Shown: positions 50,647-59,699, numbered from the stretch's first letter. The stretch: 64,000 nucleotides of DNA from Nonomuraea jiangxiensis (GCF_900099965.1 NZ_FNDJ01000006.1:140165-204164); one strand, 5' to 3'. Notes: generated from the sequence alone by a model not told the origin. Translations and numbers: made by a program.

Positions 50647-51855
50647 ATGAGCGCACAGCGCAAGGCCGGCCCGGCGAGCCCCCATCACGTCCTGGTCCTG
50701 GGCGCGGGATACGCGGGCATGGCCGCGGCGATCCAGCTCGCGGCCCGGGTCGGGCGGCGCGGGGACGTGCGGGTGACCCTGGTGAACGCGCAGGAGCGGT
50801 TCACCGAGCGGCTGCGGCTGCACATGGCCGCGACCGGGCAGCGACTCGCCACGATGAGCATCCCTGAGCTGCTGGCGGGCACGGGCGCGCGGTTCGTACG
50901 GGGCTGGGTGACGGCGGTGGACCCGGACGCGAAGACCGTACGGATCGACGACGACCAGACCCTGCACTACGACACGCTGGTGTACGGGCTGGGCAGCGTG
51001 GCCGACACGGCGGCGGTGCCGGGTGTCGCGGACCACGCCTACACCCTGGACGGCCCCCAGGACGCCGAGGCGCTGGCCGCCCGGCTGGCGCGGCTCGGCA
51101 GCGGTGGCACCGTGGTGGTCGGCGGCAGCGGGCTGACCGGCGTGGAGTCGGCGGCGGAGATCGCCGAACGGCATCCGGAGCTGAGCGTCGTCCTGCTGGG
51201 CCGCCAGGAGCCGGGGGCGACCATGAACCCGAGGGCCAGGACTTACCTGCGGGCCGCGCTGGAGCGCCTGGGCGTCCGGGTGCGCGGCGGGGTCGAGGTG
51301 GTGAAGGTGTCGCCGGGCGCGGTCGAGCTGGCGGGCGGGGAGAGCGTCCCCGCCGACGTCGTCCTGTGGACGAGCGGCACCCGGGTCTCACCGCTGGCGG
51401 CCGCCGCCGGCCTGACCGTGGACGAGCGCGGCCGCGTCGTCACCGACGCCACGCTGCGGTCGGTGTCGCACCCCGACGTGTACGCGGTGGGCGACGCGGC
51501 CGCGATCCGCCAGGGTTACGGCGTCATGCACGGCACCTGCCAGGGCGGCATGCCGACCGGAGTGCACGCCGCGGTGTCGATCGTCCGCGCGCTGGCGGGC
51601 AAGCGGCCCAAGCCGTTCCGCTTCGGCTACTACCACACGCCGGTGAGCCTGGGGCGGCACGACGCGGTGGTCCAGTTCACCCGCCCCGACGACAGTCCCA
51701 GGAGGGTGTGCCTCACGGGCCGTACGGCCGCCTGGTACAAGGAGACGGTGACCGCCTCACCCTGGCCGACCTATGGCCGGATGAAGAAGATGCCCGCCTC
51801 GGGTGCGTTCTGGCCCCGTGGCGGCCGGTTCACCCGGATCCGGGACGCCCGATGA
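50647..51855 (+). CDS. NAD(P)/FAD-dependent oxidoreductase (NDH-2-like)
   Basis: A 402-residue pyridine-nucleotide disulfide-type oxidoreductase without a redox-active cysteine pair. The FAD loop is HHVLVLGAGYAGMAAAIQL (residues 13-31), the NAD(P) loop is VVVGGSGLTGVESAAEIAER, and the second FAD motif is DVYAVGDAAAI. Related to type II NADH dehydrogenases and carotenoid/ferredoxin reductases. The next gene, an ECF41 sigma factor, starts within its stop codon (ATGA). Oxidoreductases are among the standard partners of ECF41 factors, so it is likely a target or partner. Start ATG 50647 follows GAGAGG-TAC-GAG. Confidence 0.92.
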   Translation: MSAQRKAGPASPHHVLVLGAGYAGMAAAIQLAARVGRRGDVRVTLVNAQERFTERLRLHMAATGQRLATMSIPELLAGTGARFVRGWVTAVDPDAKTVRIDDDQTLHYDTLVYGLGSVADTAAVPGVADHAYTLDGPQDAEALAARLARLGSGGTVVVGGSGLTGVESAAEIAERHPELSVVLLGRQEPGATMNPRARTYLRAALERLGVRVRGGVEVVKVSPGAVELAGGESVPADVVLWTSGTRVSPLAAAAGLTVDERGRVVTDATLRSVSHPDVYAVGDAAAIRQGYGVMHGTCQGGMPTGVHAAVSIVRALAGKRPKPFRFGYYHTPVSLGRHDAVVQFTRPDDSPRRVCLTGRTAAWYKETVTASPWPTYGRMKKMPASGAFWPRGGRFTRIRDAR

Positions 51856-52772
51856 GCCACCCGGACCAGGAGCGGGACCAGCGGGTGTTCCAGGAGCATC
51901 GCAATCTGCTGTTCTCCGTCGCCTACCGCATTCTCGGCACCGCGGCCGACGCCGAGGACGTGGTCCAGGACGCCTGGATCAAGTGGTCGGCCGCGGACCG
52001 CTCGCAGGTGGCCGATCCCAAGGCGTACCTGGCACGGATCGCGTCGAACCAGGCGCTGGCCCGGCTGCGCTCCGCCCGGCACCAGCGCGAGACCTACGTG
52101 GGGCCGTGGCTTCCCGAGCCCATCCTCACCAGCGGCGACACCGCCGACGACGTCACGCACGCCGAGTCGGTGTCCATGGCGATGCTGGTGGTGCTGGAGA
52201 CGCTGAGCCCGCTCGAACGGGCGGTGTTCGTGCTGAAGGAGGTCTTCGGCTTCAGCCACGCCGAGATCGCCGAGGCGGTGGAGCGCTCCGAGGCCGCGGT
52301 ACGGCAGGCCGCGCACCGTGCCCGCGAGCACGTACAGGCCCGGCGGCCCCGCTTCACCGCCGACAGGTCGCGGCAGCGGGCGGTCACCGAGCGGTTCCTC
52401 GCCGCCGCGACAGGGGGCGACCTCAACACCCTCATGGAGCTGCTGTCCCCCGAGGTCACCCTGTGGACGGACGGGGGCGGCAAGGTCCGCCAGGCCCTGC
52501 GTCCGGTCGTGGGCGCGCGGACGGTGGCCGCCTGGTTCGCCGCCATCGGCACGGTCACCTACCAGGGAGTCGAGCCCGGCGACATGAAGGCCGCGCTGGT
52601 CGAGCTCAACGGCGGTCCCGGCATGGTGTTCAGCGGGCCGGACCGGGTGATCGCCACGGTCACCTTCGCCTTCGACGCGGACGGCCGCATCGCCGCCATC
52701 CACAACATCGCCAACCCGGACAAACTGCGGGCCGTATCCGGCGGGATCGCTCACGACGTCCGCGCCTGCTGA
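51852..52772 (+). CDS. ECF41-type RNA polymerase sigma factor
   Basis: A 306-residue extracytoplasmic-function sigma factor. Region 2 (FQEHRNLLFSVAYRILGTAA, DAEDVVQDAWIKWSAADR) and region 4 (LETLSPLERAVFVLKEVFGF, HAEIAEAVERSEAAVRQAAH) are complete. A SnoaL-like C-terminal domain carries the two signatures described for ECF41 factors, DGGGK (LWTDGGGKVRQALR) and NPDKL (IANPDKLRAV), with a WLPEP linker. This domain replaces an anti-sigma factor and tunes activity. Typical partners are carboxymuconolactone decarboxylase, oxidoreductase or epimerase genes; here an FAD oxidoreductase is coupled upstream. Confidence 0.95.
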   Translation: MSHPDQERDQRVFQEHRNLLFSVAYRILGTAADAEDVVQDAWIKWSAADRSQVADPKAYLARIASNQALARLRSARHQRETYVGPWLPEPILTSGDTADDVTHAESVSMAMLVVLETLSPLERAVFVLKEVFGFSHAEIAEAVERSEAAVRQAAHRAREHVQARRPRFTADRSRQRAVTERFLAAATGGDLNTLMELLSPEVTLWTDGGGKVRQALRPVVGARTVAAWFAAIGTVTYQGVEPGDMKAALVELNGGPGMVFSGPDRVIATVTFAFDADGRIAAIHNIANPDKLRAVSGGIAHDVRAC

Positions 52773-52960
52773 GCCCCATGCGGGTCGCGGCGGCTGCCCC
52801 GGTCGCGGACCCACCCGCCCCCACCTGCTGGAATTGAGGCGTGACTTTCGCGGCGGTGTCGTGTCGGGGCCTCGGCCGATCGTCTAAGAGATGAGGGCCG
52901 ATCGCGGGGCCGCCCCGTGACGCCCGGAGACCACCGGCAACCGATTCCGTGGAGCAAGAC

Positions 52961-53359
52961 ATGAACCCCACTCTCAACACCGTCGACCTCGTGGTGTCCG
53001 ACCTGGACGCGGCGATCGCCTTCTACGCCCGGCTCGGGCTGGAGTTCAAGATCGACGAACATTCCGGCCAGCACGCCGACTGCCACCTGCCGAACGGGAT
53101 GACCGTGATGCTGGACACCGAGGGCTTCCGTACGCCGTTCCTGCCCGGCTGGAGCGCGCCGACCGGCGGGCCGCGGGCGCTGCTGTGCTTCCAGTTCGAC
53201 GACCCGGCCGGGGTGGACGCGAAATACGCTGAGCTGGTGGCGGCCGGCCACCGCGGGATCGCCGAGCCGTTCGACGCGTTCTGGGGGATGCGCTACGCCA
53301 CGGTGGCCGATCCGGACGGCGTGGGCGTGGACCTGTACGCCAACCTCCCGGCAAGCTGA
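52961..53359 (+). CDS. VOC/glyoxalase-fold protein
   Basis: A 132-residue vicinal-oxygen-chelate protein: TLNTVDLVVSDLDAAIAFYA, LGLEFKIDEHSGQHADCHLP, FQFDDPAGVDAKYAELVAAG, WGMRYATVADPDGVGVDLYA. Single-domain VOC proteins act as dimers in dioxygenase, isomerase or drug-binding roles. Metal ligands are not fully conserved by eye. ATG 52961 is preferred over GTG 52949. It begins a three-gene run with a YCII protein and a second sigma factor. Confidence 0.92.
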   Translation: MNPTLNTVDLVVSDLDAAIAFYARLGLEFKIDEHSGQHADCHLPNGMTVMLDTEGFRTPFLPGWSAPTGGPRALLCFQFDDPAGVDAKYAELVAAGHRGIAEPFDAFWGMRYATVADPDGVGVDLYANLPAS

Positions 53360-53390
53360 CGAACCCCCGACCGAACCCAAGGAGACCGTT

Positions 53391-53729
53391 GTGAAGTACG
53401 TACTGATGTTCGTCGAGACCGAGGCCTTCGCCAAGGAGCTGGAGGCGATGAGCGCGCTGGAGCTGGAGGCCGCCTACGACGCGGTGGGCCGCTGGTTCGC
53501 CGAGCACTCCGACAAGATCACCCACCACACGCGCCTGGACCCCATGCACACCGCCACCACGGTACGGCTGGGCGGGGGCGAGCCGGTGGTCACCGACGGC
53601 CCGTTCGTGGAGGGCAAGGAGGTGGTCAGCGGGTTCGCCGAGATCGAGGTGGCGGACCTGGACGAGGCGCTGAAGATGGTCAGCACCTGGCCGGCCTGCC
53701 CGCTCCTGGAGATCCGCCCCTTCTCATGA
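53391..53729 (+). CDS. YCII-related (DGPF) protein
   Basis: A 112-residue YCII-domain protein: KYVLMFVETEAFAKELEAMS, then DGPFVEGKEVVSGFAEIEVA. Genes of this family very commonly precede DUF6596-type ECF sigma factors and may modulate them; function is not established. Start GTG 53391 follows AAGGAG. Its stop overlaps the sigma gene by four bases (ATGA). Confidence 0.93.
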   Translation: MKYVLMFVETEAFAKELEAMSALELEAAYDAVGRWFAEHSDKITHHTRLDPMHTATTVRLGGGEPVVTDGPFVEGKEVVSGFAEIEVADLDEALKMVSTWPACPLLEIRPFS

Positions 53730-54934
53730 GCGAGTCCGGGGACGCGAGTCACGAAGCGCTCGCACGCGTGGTGCGCGAGCACGCCGGTCGGCTGGCCGCG
53801 TCCCTGGTGTCGCTGCTGGGCGACTTCTCCACCGCCGAGGACCTCGTACAGGACGCGATCGAGACGGCGCTGCGCCGCTGGCCGGCCGAGGGCGTGCCGG
53901 ACCGGCCGGACGCGTGGCTGTTCACGGTGGCCCGGCGGCGCGGGCTGGACCTGCTGCGCCGCGAGTCCACCTACCGGGCCAAGCTCGACCGGCTGACCTG
54001 GCCGGCTCCCGCCGTACCCGATGACCGGCTGCGGTTGATCTTCACCTGCTGCCACCCGGCGCTTTCGCGCAGCGCGCAGATCGCGCTCACGCTGCGCGTG
54101 GTGTGCGGGCTCTCCACGGCGCAGATCGCCGCGGCGTTCGTGGTGGGCGAGGCCACGGTGGCGCAGCGGATCACCCGCGCCAAGCGGAAGATCGGCGAGG
54201 CCGGGATCCCGTTCCGCCTGCCGCCGCCGCGGGAGCTGCCCGCCCGGCTCGGCGAGGTCCTGGCTGTCATCTACCTGCTGTTCAACGAGGGCTACCTGTC
54301 CAGCACGCCGGAGCGGGCCCAGGCCCGTGACCTGGTCGACGACGCCGAATGGCTGGCCGCGCTGCTGGCGAACCAGGTGCCCAAGGAGCCCGAGGCGGCC
54401 GGGCTGCTGGCGCTGATCCGGCTGCACCGGGCGCGCGGCGCGGCCCGCTTCGACGCCGCCGGCCGCCTGGTGCTCCTGGCCGACCAGGACCGCGGCCGGT
54501 GGGACCGGCAGGCCATCGAGGAGGCGACCGCGCTGCTGGTACGGGCCGCGCGCTCCCGGCGCAGGCCGGGCCCGTACCAGTTGCAGGCGGCGATCGTGGC
54601 CTGCCATGCCGAGGCCGCCGACTTCGAGAGCACCGACTGGGCGCAGATCCTGGTGCTGTACGACATGCTGCTGCACCTGGCGCCCTCGCCCGTCACCCGG
54701 CTGCACCGGGCGGTCGCCCTGCGGTACACGAAGGGAGCGGCGGCGGCGCTGGCGGAGCTCGACGACCTGGACGAGCCACTAGCGCGCTACCCGCTGCTGC
54801 ACGCCACCCGGGCCGAACTGCTGCGCGCGCTGGGCCGCCGCGACGAGGCGCGCCGGGCCGACGAGCAGGCGCTGGCGCTGACCGCGAACCCGGCCCAGCA
54901 GGCACTGCTCGCCGAGCGGCTCGACTGGACCTGA
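53726..54934 (+). CDS. ECF sigma factor with DUF6596-type C-terminal domain
   Basis: A 402-residue sigma factor. Regions 2 and 4 lie in the first ~180 residues (FSTAEDLVQDAIETALRRWP, FTVARRRGLDLLRRES, then LSTAQIAAAFVVGEATVAQR). The C-terminal ~220-residue helical domain, starting LPARLGEVLAVIYLLFNEGY and LSSTPERAQARDLVDDAEWL, is the DUF6596/TPR-like region of this ECF group. It normally works with the adjacent YCII proteins. No anti-sigma gene is visible, and regulation probably resides in the C-terminal domain. Confidence 0.95.
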   Translation: MSESGDASHEALARVVREHAGRLAASLVSLLGDFSTAEDLVQDAIETALRRWPAEGVPDRPDAWLFTVARRRGLDLLRRESTYRAKLDRLTWPAPAVPDDRLRLIFTCCHPALSRSAQIALTLRVVCGLSTAQIAAAFVVGEATVAQRITRAKRKIGEAGIPFRLPPPRELPARLGEVLAVIYLLFNEGYLSSTPERAQARDLVDDAEWLAALLANQVPKEPEAAGLLALIRLHRARGAARFDAAGRLVLLADQDRGRWDRQAIEEATALLVRAARSRRRPGPYQLQAAIVACHAEAADFESTDWAQILVLYDMLLHLAPSPVTRLHRAVALRYTKGAAAALAELDDLDEPLARYPLLHATRAELLRALGRRDEARRADEQALALTANPAQQALLAERLDWT

Positions 54935-54980
54935 TGGCTTCCGGCGGCTCTGAAACGAACGCGGCTCGCGGGCGCGGCGG

Positions 54981-55463
54981 TCAGGCGTTCGGCTCGCCGT
55001 AGCTGTCGGTGAGGGCGTTGAAGCGGGCCAGCATGCCGCCCAGCAGTTGGACGTCCTCCGTCGGCCAGGTGGCCAGCAGTGCGTACAGGCGTTGCTGGCG
55101 GGCCGAACGGGCGTGGTCGAGCCGCTGGTGGCCCTCGTCGGTGAGGTTCAGCGAGTGGGCCCGGCCGTCCAGCGGGTTGGGCTCGCGCTGGATGAGTCCC
55201 AGCTCCTCCAGCACCTTGAGCTGGCGGCTGATCGTCGCCTTGCCGACGCCGAAGTAGGCCGCGAGATCGCTGGACCGGGCCGGGGCGACCTCCTCGATGC
55301 GTACGAGCAGGCTGTAGGCGGCGACCTCCAGCTCCGGATGCACGGCCCGGCTGATCTTGCCGGACAGCGCCCTGGAACGCCGGAAGAGCACGCCCAGCTG
55401 GTGCTCGACCGCGGAATAGGCCTCGAAATCCTCGACGGGAACGGTCGTCGGTGTCTCGGTCAT
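54981..55463 (-). CDS. MarR-family transcriptional regulator
   Basis: A 160-residue winged-helix regulator: VEHQLGVLFRRSRALSGKIS, YSLLVRIEEVAPARSSDLAA, recognition helix YFGVGKATISRQLKVLEELG, wing LDGRAHSLNLTDEGHQRLDH. ATG 55463 is used; GTG 55472 with GGTGAGA is equally plausible. It is the last gene of an operon with the YceI-like and MFS genes and is the obvious candidate regulator. Likely binding sites are the dyads near 59301-59340. Confidence 0.93.
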   Translation of the reverse strand: MTETPTTVPVEDFEAYSAVEHQLGVLFRRSRALSGKISRAVHPELEVAAYSLLVRIEEVAPARSSDLAAYFGVGKATISRQLKVLEELGLIQREPNPLDGRAHSLNLTDEGHQRLDHARSARQQRLYALLATWPTEDVQLLGGMLARFNALTDSYGEPNA

Positions 55464-55542
55464 CGGAGCCACCGTTTCTCACCGGGCGATGGTGTGGGTC
55501 GTGGGCGAGGTGGTGTGCCGGCCATCGTGGTCACCAGGGCGA

Positions 55543-56403
55543 TCAGGCGGTCGGCGGCAGCTCGCCCTGGACGGCCTGGATGTCCAGTTCGACCTTCAGC
55601 GTAGCTCCGATCAGGAAGATCCCCGCCTGGACCACCTGGTTGTAGTTCATCGCGAAGTCGGAGCGGTGCAACTCGGTGACCGCCCGGAACGCGACCCGCA
55701 GGCCGCCCCACGGGTCGGGGCTGGTGCCGAGGTAGGCGAGGTCGAGGTCGATCGCCCTGGTGATGCCGCTCAGGCTCAGGGTTCCGTGCAACGTGTACCG
55801 GTCCGGGCCCGTGGGAACCACCCCGGTGCTCCGGAAGTAGATCGTGCGGTGGACGGCGACGTCGAGGAAGTCCGCCGAGCGCAGGTGGGTGTCGCGGGTG
55901 CTGTTGCCGGTGTCGATCGACGCGGCCTCGATCTCGGCCACGACACCGGACGCCTCGGCGGTCGCGCCGATCACGATGCTGCCGCGGAACGAGGCGAACC
56001 GTCCCTGCACGCTGGACACCCCGAGGTGCTGCGCGGTCGCGGACACCTTCGAGTGCGCCGGGTCGATGGTCCACACGCCGGGCGGCGGCAGCGCCGTCCC
56101 TCCCTCCCGGGCGAGAACGAGCGTGCCCAGGTCGGCGGTGCCCGACGCGGTGGCGATGGCCGTGGAGGCGATGGGCGTGTACCCGGCCGCGGTGACGACG
56201 ACGGTGTAGACGCCGGGGGGCAGCGGGGCGGTGGACACCATGCCCTCGGCGTCCGCCTCGGCCCGGACGACCTGGTTGCCGGACATGTCGGTCAGGGTGA
56301 CGACGGCGTGCTTGACGGCCCAGCCGTCCTTCGTCCGCATCTGAACATGCAGACCACGCCCGCCTGCTGGTGGTCTGTCCGGGGCCTGATGGCCTGTGTA
56401 CAT
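55543..56403 (-). CDS. YceI-family protein with N-terminal carboxypeptidase-regulatory-like domain
   Basis: A 286-residue fusion. Residues ~20-100 form a beta-sandwich of the carboxypeptidase-regulatory type (AVVTLTDMSGNQVVRAEADA, PLPPGVYTVVVTAAGY). Residues ~108-286 form a YceI lipocalin-like barrel that binds polyisoprenoids in known members: GVWTIDPAHSKVSATAQHLG, VQGRFASFRGSIVIG, THLRSADFLDVAVHRTIYFR, DFAMNYNQ. There is no signal peptide, unlike classical periplasmic YceI. ATG 56403 has CAGGAATC. The beta-sandwich is related to the three copies on the neighbouring transporter. Confidence 0.9.
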   Translation of the reverse strand: MYTGHQAPDRPPAGGRGLHVQMRTKDGWAVKHAVVTLTDMSGNQVVRAEADAEGMVSTAPLPPGVYTVVVTAAGYTPIASTAIATASGTADLGTLVLAREGGTALPPPGVWTIDPAHSKVSATAQHLGVSSVQGRFASFRGSIVIGATAEASGVVAEIEAASIDTGNSTRDTHLRSADFLDVAVHRTIYFRSTGVVPTGPDRYTLHGTLSLSGITRAIDLDLAYLGTSPDPWGGLRVAFRAVTELHRSDFAMNYNQVVQAGIFLIGATLKVELDIQAVQGELPPTA

Positions 56404-56577
56404 GGGATTCCTGCTTTCGCTCTTCACACGGGCGGCTGCGCGCCTCTCACTGGGCTCATCGGCGGCCCTGGCGCCTGTTGACGGGCACTCGTTTCACCGG
56501 GCGGCTGTTGCGCGCCGCCGGTCTGGGGTTCCGGCCGGGCCCGGCCACGTCCACGGACGCGGCCGGGCGGCCTGGTG

Positions 56578-59091
56578 TCACTCCGAGTGGCCGAGCCAGA
56601 TGTCCTGGCCGTCCTCGCCCTGCCCGGTGAGGGTGACCGCGTTCGCCTGGGGCGGGTAGCCGGTGGCGATGACGGTGTACTGGCCGCTGGTGAGGTCGGC
56701 GAAGGCGTACTCGCCGTCCTCGCCGGTCGTCGCCGTGCCGACGACGTTCCCCGTCGCGTCGAGGAGGGTGACCCGGGCGTCCGCGAGCGGGCGGTCCGCG
56801 CCCTTGAGCCGGATCGTGCCGCGGATCCGCGCGGCCGTCTGCAGGGTGAGGTCCTGCGTGGTCTGCCCGGTTCCGACCTCCACCGGTACGGCCGTGGGCC
56901 GGTGGGTCTCCGCACTGGCCGTGATCGTGTAGGTGCCGGCGACGACGCCGCTGAAGCCGTACGTACCGTCGGCCTTGGTCACGCCGGTGATGACGACCTC
57001 TCCGCGGGCGTCCGTCACGATGACCATCGCCTGGGCGACCGGGTTGCCGGCGAGGTCGCGTACGGTGCCGCCCAGCCTGCCGGACCCGCTGAGCACCAGG
57101 TCGAAGTCGAGCGGCCGGTTGCCGACGACCAGCGTCGCGACCTGCGGGTCGTACTCGCTCGCCGAGGCGATGAGGACGTACGTGCCGCTACCCGGGGTGG
57201 GCACCTGGTAGGAGCCGTCGGGTTGGGTGGCCGTCCGGCCGAGCTGGTGACCGCCGACGTCGATCAGGGTGAGGTTGGCGTGCGGCACCGGCATCCCGTC
57301 GCCGCCGCGGACGAAACCGCGGATGCCGGAGCCGCCGTGGTCCTGCGGCGGCGCCGGCCGGCCTGCCGAGGCGTGGGCCACGTTCGGGACGCGCAGCGGC
57401 AGGGTGGCCAGGCCGTTCTGCGGCTGCTGCTCGGCGTTCGCGCCCACCGTGACCAGTTCCGGCCGGTCGAGGTCCTGCGCGCGCTGGGCGTGGCGGCCGG
57501 GGACCGCGGGCTGGGGGGAGGGCGCGCTCGCCGACGGGATCGGACCGTCGTTGGAGGTACGCAGGGGCACCTCCTTGATGAAGAGCACGATGAGCAGCGC
57601 CAGGACCGCCAGCGGCGAGGCGTACAGGAACAGGTCGCCGACGCCGTGACCGAACGCGCTCTGGACGACCTCGCGCACCGGAGCGGGGAGTTCGGCCAGC
57701 TTCGGGATCGAGCCGTCGCTGCCCGGGCCGCCCTCGATGCCGAGCTTGGCCAGGCCGTCCTTGGTGTACTCGGCGACGCGGTTGGTCAGGATGGCACCGA
57801 GCGCGGCGACGCCGGCCGTACCGCCGAGCGTGCGGAAGAACACCACCACCGAGCTGGCCGCGCCCAGGTCCGTGAGCCGTACCTGGTTCTGCACGGCGAG
57901 GACCAGGTTCTGCATGACCATGCCGACGCCGACGCCGATGAGGAACATGAAGATCGCCGCTTGCCAGTACTCGGAGTCGTAGCGCAGCGTGCTGGCGAGG
58001 ATGAGCCCGGCCGACAGGAACAGGCCGCCGAGGACCAGGAAGATCTTCCAGCGGCCGGTACGGCTGATGATCTGGCCGGCGACCGTCGACGTCAGGGCCA
58101 GTCCGGCGATCAGGGGCAGGGTCATGATCCCTGCATGCGTCGGCGTCTCGCCGCGGGCAAGCTGGAAGTACTGGCTGAGGAACGTGGTGACGCCGTACAT
58201 GGCGACGCCGACCAGCAGGCTCGCCACCGTGGACAGGCTGATGGCCCGGTTGGCGAACAGGCGCAGCGGGAGGAGCGGGTCCTTGGCCCGCATCTCCACG
58301 AGGATGAAGATCGCGGCGAGGAACACCGCGCCGGCGATCATCGAGGCGGTCTGCCAGGAGAGCCAGTCGTACTCGGTGCCGGCGAAGGAGACCCAGATCA
58401 GGAGGAGCGAGGTGGCCGCGGAGAACAGCACGGCTCCCGGCCAGTCGATCGAGACCTCACGCTTGAGCACGGGGAGGCGCAGGGTCTTCTGCAGCACGAT
58501 CAGCGCGATGATCGCGAACGGCACGCCGACGTAGAAGCACCAGCGCCAGCCGAGCCAGTCGGTGTCCACGATGACGCCGCCGATCAGCGGTCCTGCGACG
58601 GTGGCGAGGGCGAAGGCGGCGCCGATGTACCCGGAGTAGCGTCCCCGCTCGCGCGGGGAGATCATCGCCGCCATGATGACCTGGACCAGGGCGGTGAGAC
58701 CGCCGACGCCGAGGCCCTGGACGACCCGGGCGCTGATGAGCATCGCCGGGTCCTGGGCCAGTCCGCCGAGGGCGGAGCCGACCACGTAGATGATCACCGC
58801 GAGCTGGACCAGGACCTTCTTGCTCACGAGGTCGGCGAGCTTGCCCCAGAGGGGGGTGGTGACCGTGGTGGCGAGCAGTTCGGCGGTGATGACCCAGGTG
58901 TAGGTGGTCTCGGTCGCGTGCAGGTCGGAGATGATCGTGGGAAGCGCGTTCGACACCACGGTCGTGGACAGGATCGCCACGAAGAGGCCGAGCAGCAGTC
59001 CTGACAGCGCTTCCAGGATCTGCCGATGTGTCATCGGCGCGTCCGACTCGGGCGCAGCCCCCCGGGCCTCGGCCCGTACTGCGGTTGTCAT
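56578..59091 (-). CDS. DHA2-type MFS transporter fused to three carboxypeptidase-regulatory-like domains
   Basis: An 837-residue fusion. Residues ~20-490 are a 14-helix DHA2 drug/proton antiporter (GLFVAILSTTVVSNALPTII, WGKLADLVSKKVLVQLAVII, YIGAAFALATVAGPLIGGV). A Pro/Ala linker leads to three tandem beta-sandwich domains of about 82 residues each (about 589-672, 673-754, 755-837): IRGFVRGGDGMPVPHANLTL, LGGTVRDLAGNPVAQAMVIV, IRGTIRLKGADRPLADARVT. With an even helix count, the C terminus should be cytoplasmic, odd for such domains. ATG 59091 follows GAAAGGAC. First gene of the MFS-YceI-MarR operon. Confidence 0.92.
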   Translation of the reverse strand: MTTAVRAEARGAAPESDAPMTHRQILEALSGLLLGLFVAILSTTVVSNALPTIISDLHATETTYTWVITAELLATTVTTPLWGKLADLVSKKVLVQLAVIIYVVGSALGGLAQDPAMLISARVVQGLGVGGLTALVQVIMAAMISPRERGRYSGYIGAAFALATVAGPLIGGVIVDTDWLGWRWCFYVGVPFAIIALIVLQKTLRLPVLKREVSIDWPGAVLFSAATSLLLIWVSFAGTEYDWLSWQTASMIAGAVFLAAIFILVEMRAKDPLLPLRLFANRAISLSTVASLLVGVAMYGVTTFLSQYFQLARGETPTHAGIMTLPLIAGLALTSTVAGQIISRTGRWKIFLVLGGLFLSAGLILASTLRYDSEYWQAAIFMFLIGVGVGMVMQNLVLAVQNQVRLTDLGAASSVVVFFRTLGGTAGVAALGAILTNRVAEYTKDGLAKLGIEGGPGSDGSIPKLAELPAPVREVVQSAFGHGVGDLFLYASPLAVLALLIVLFIKEVPLRTSNDGPIPSASAPSPQPAVPGRHAQRAQDLDRPELVTVGANAEQQPQNGLATLPLRVPNVAHASAGRPAPPQDHGGSGIRGFVRGGDGMPVPHANLTLIDVGGHQLGRTATQPDGSYQVPTPGSGTYVLIASASEYDPQVATLVVGNRPLDFDLVLSGSGRLGGTVRDLAGNPVAQAMVIVTDARGEVVITGVTKADGTYGFSGVVAGTYTITASAETHRPTAVPVEVGTGQTTQDLTLQTAARIRGTIRLKGADRPLADARVTLLDATGNVVGTATTGEDGEYAFADLTSGQYTVIATGYPPQANAVTLTGQGEDGQDIWLGHSE

Positions 59092-59300
59092 CAATGTCCT
59101 TTCACTGTCTGAGCCGTGCGAGAGGGATGCGGTACGCGGGCACGGTGCGCGTTGAAGCCGGTGCAAGGGACCTGGCGAGAGGGGGGCATGAGATCGGCGA
59201 TCTCCTCGCTGGTCGGGGTCGTCGTGGGGGTCGGCGGGCGGGCGTTCGCCGTCCGTCACGGGGACGCCGTCGAAGGGGTGGACGGCGGGAACTCCATCTG

Positions 59301-59340
59301 GTTGCTTAGGGCAACAACATTACTTGTGTGACCTAAGTAA
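59301..59340. promoter_or_regulatory. Candidate MarR operator(s) upstream of the MFS-YceI-MarR operon
   Basis: Two dyads lie 210-250 bases before the MFS start: GTTGC-TTAGG-GCAAC (59301-59315) and TTACTT (59320) with AAGTAA (59335). A third pairing, CTTAGG (59305) with CCTAAG (59332), links them. This cluster in an AT-rich pocket fits a MarR-controlled promoter. Confidence 0.5.
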
Positions 59341-59404
59341 CTTTCTACCGGGTATGGGTTTTTTGTCCGTTTCCCCCGATCCCCCGTGCAACACGGGCTT
59401 TTCG

Positions 59405-59480
59405 CGCCTTCGGGCCTTCGGGCCTTCGGGCCTTCGGGCCTTTGAGCCTTCGGGACCTTCGGGCCTTCGAGACCGGGGCT
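59405..59480. repeat. 10-bp tandem repeat (GGGCCTTCGG)n
   Basis: About six near-perfect units of GGGCCTTCGG with drift at the right end. Non-coding. Confidence 0.8.
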
Positions 59481-59585
59481 TCGGGCGTCGGGACGTCGGA
59501 TGTCGGGATCGGGACGTCGGGGACGTCACGACGTCGGGATCGGGAGGTCGGGACGTCGCGGCGTCGCGGCGTCGCGGCGTCGCAC
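59470..59585. repeat. GTCGGGACGTC / GTCGCGGC short repeats
   Basis: Irregular repeats of GTCGGGACGTCGG-type units ending in (GTCGCGGC)n. Follows the previous tract directly. Confidence 0.65.
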
Positions 59586-59699
59586 GGCTTTCGGCGGGAA
59601 GGGGGTGCGGTCCGCCTCCTGCGGGCGGATCCACCGCACGGCGACTATCGGAACCCGTACCGAAGCCGACGCAGCAGAAGCCCCGGCCTCCGAGACCAG

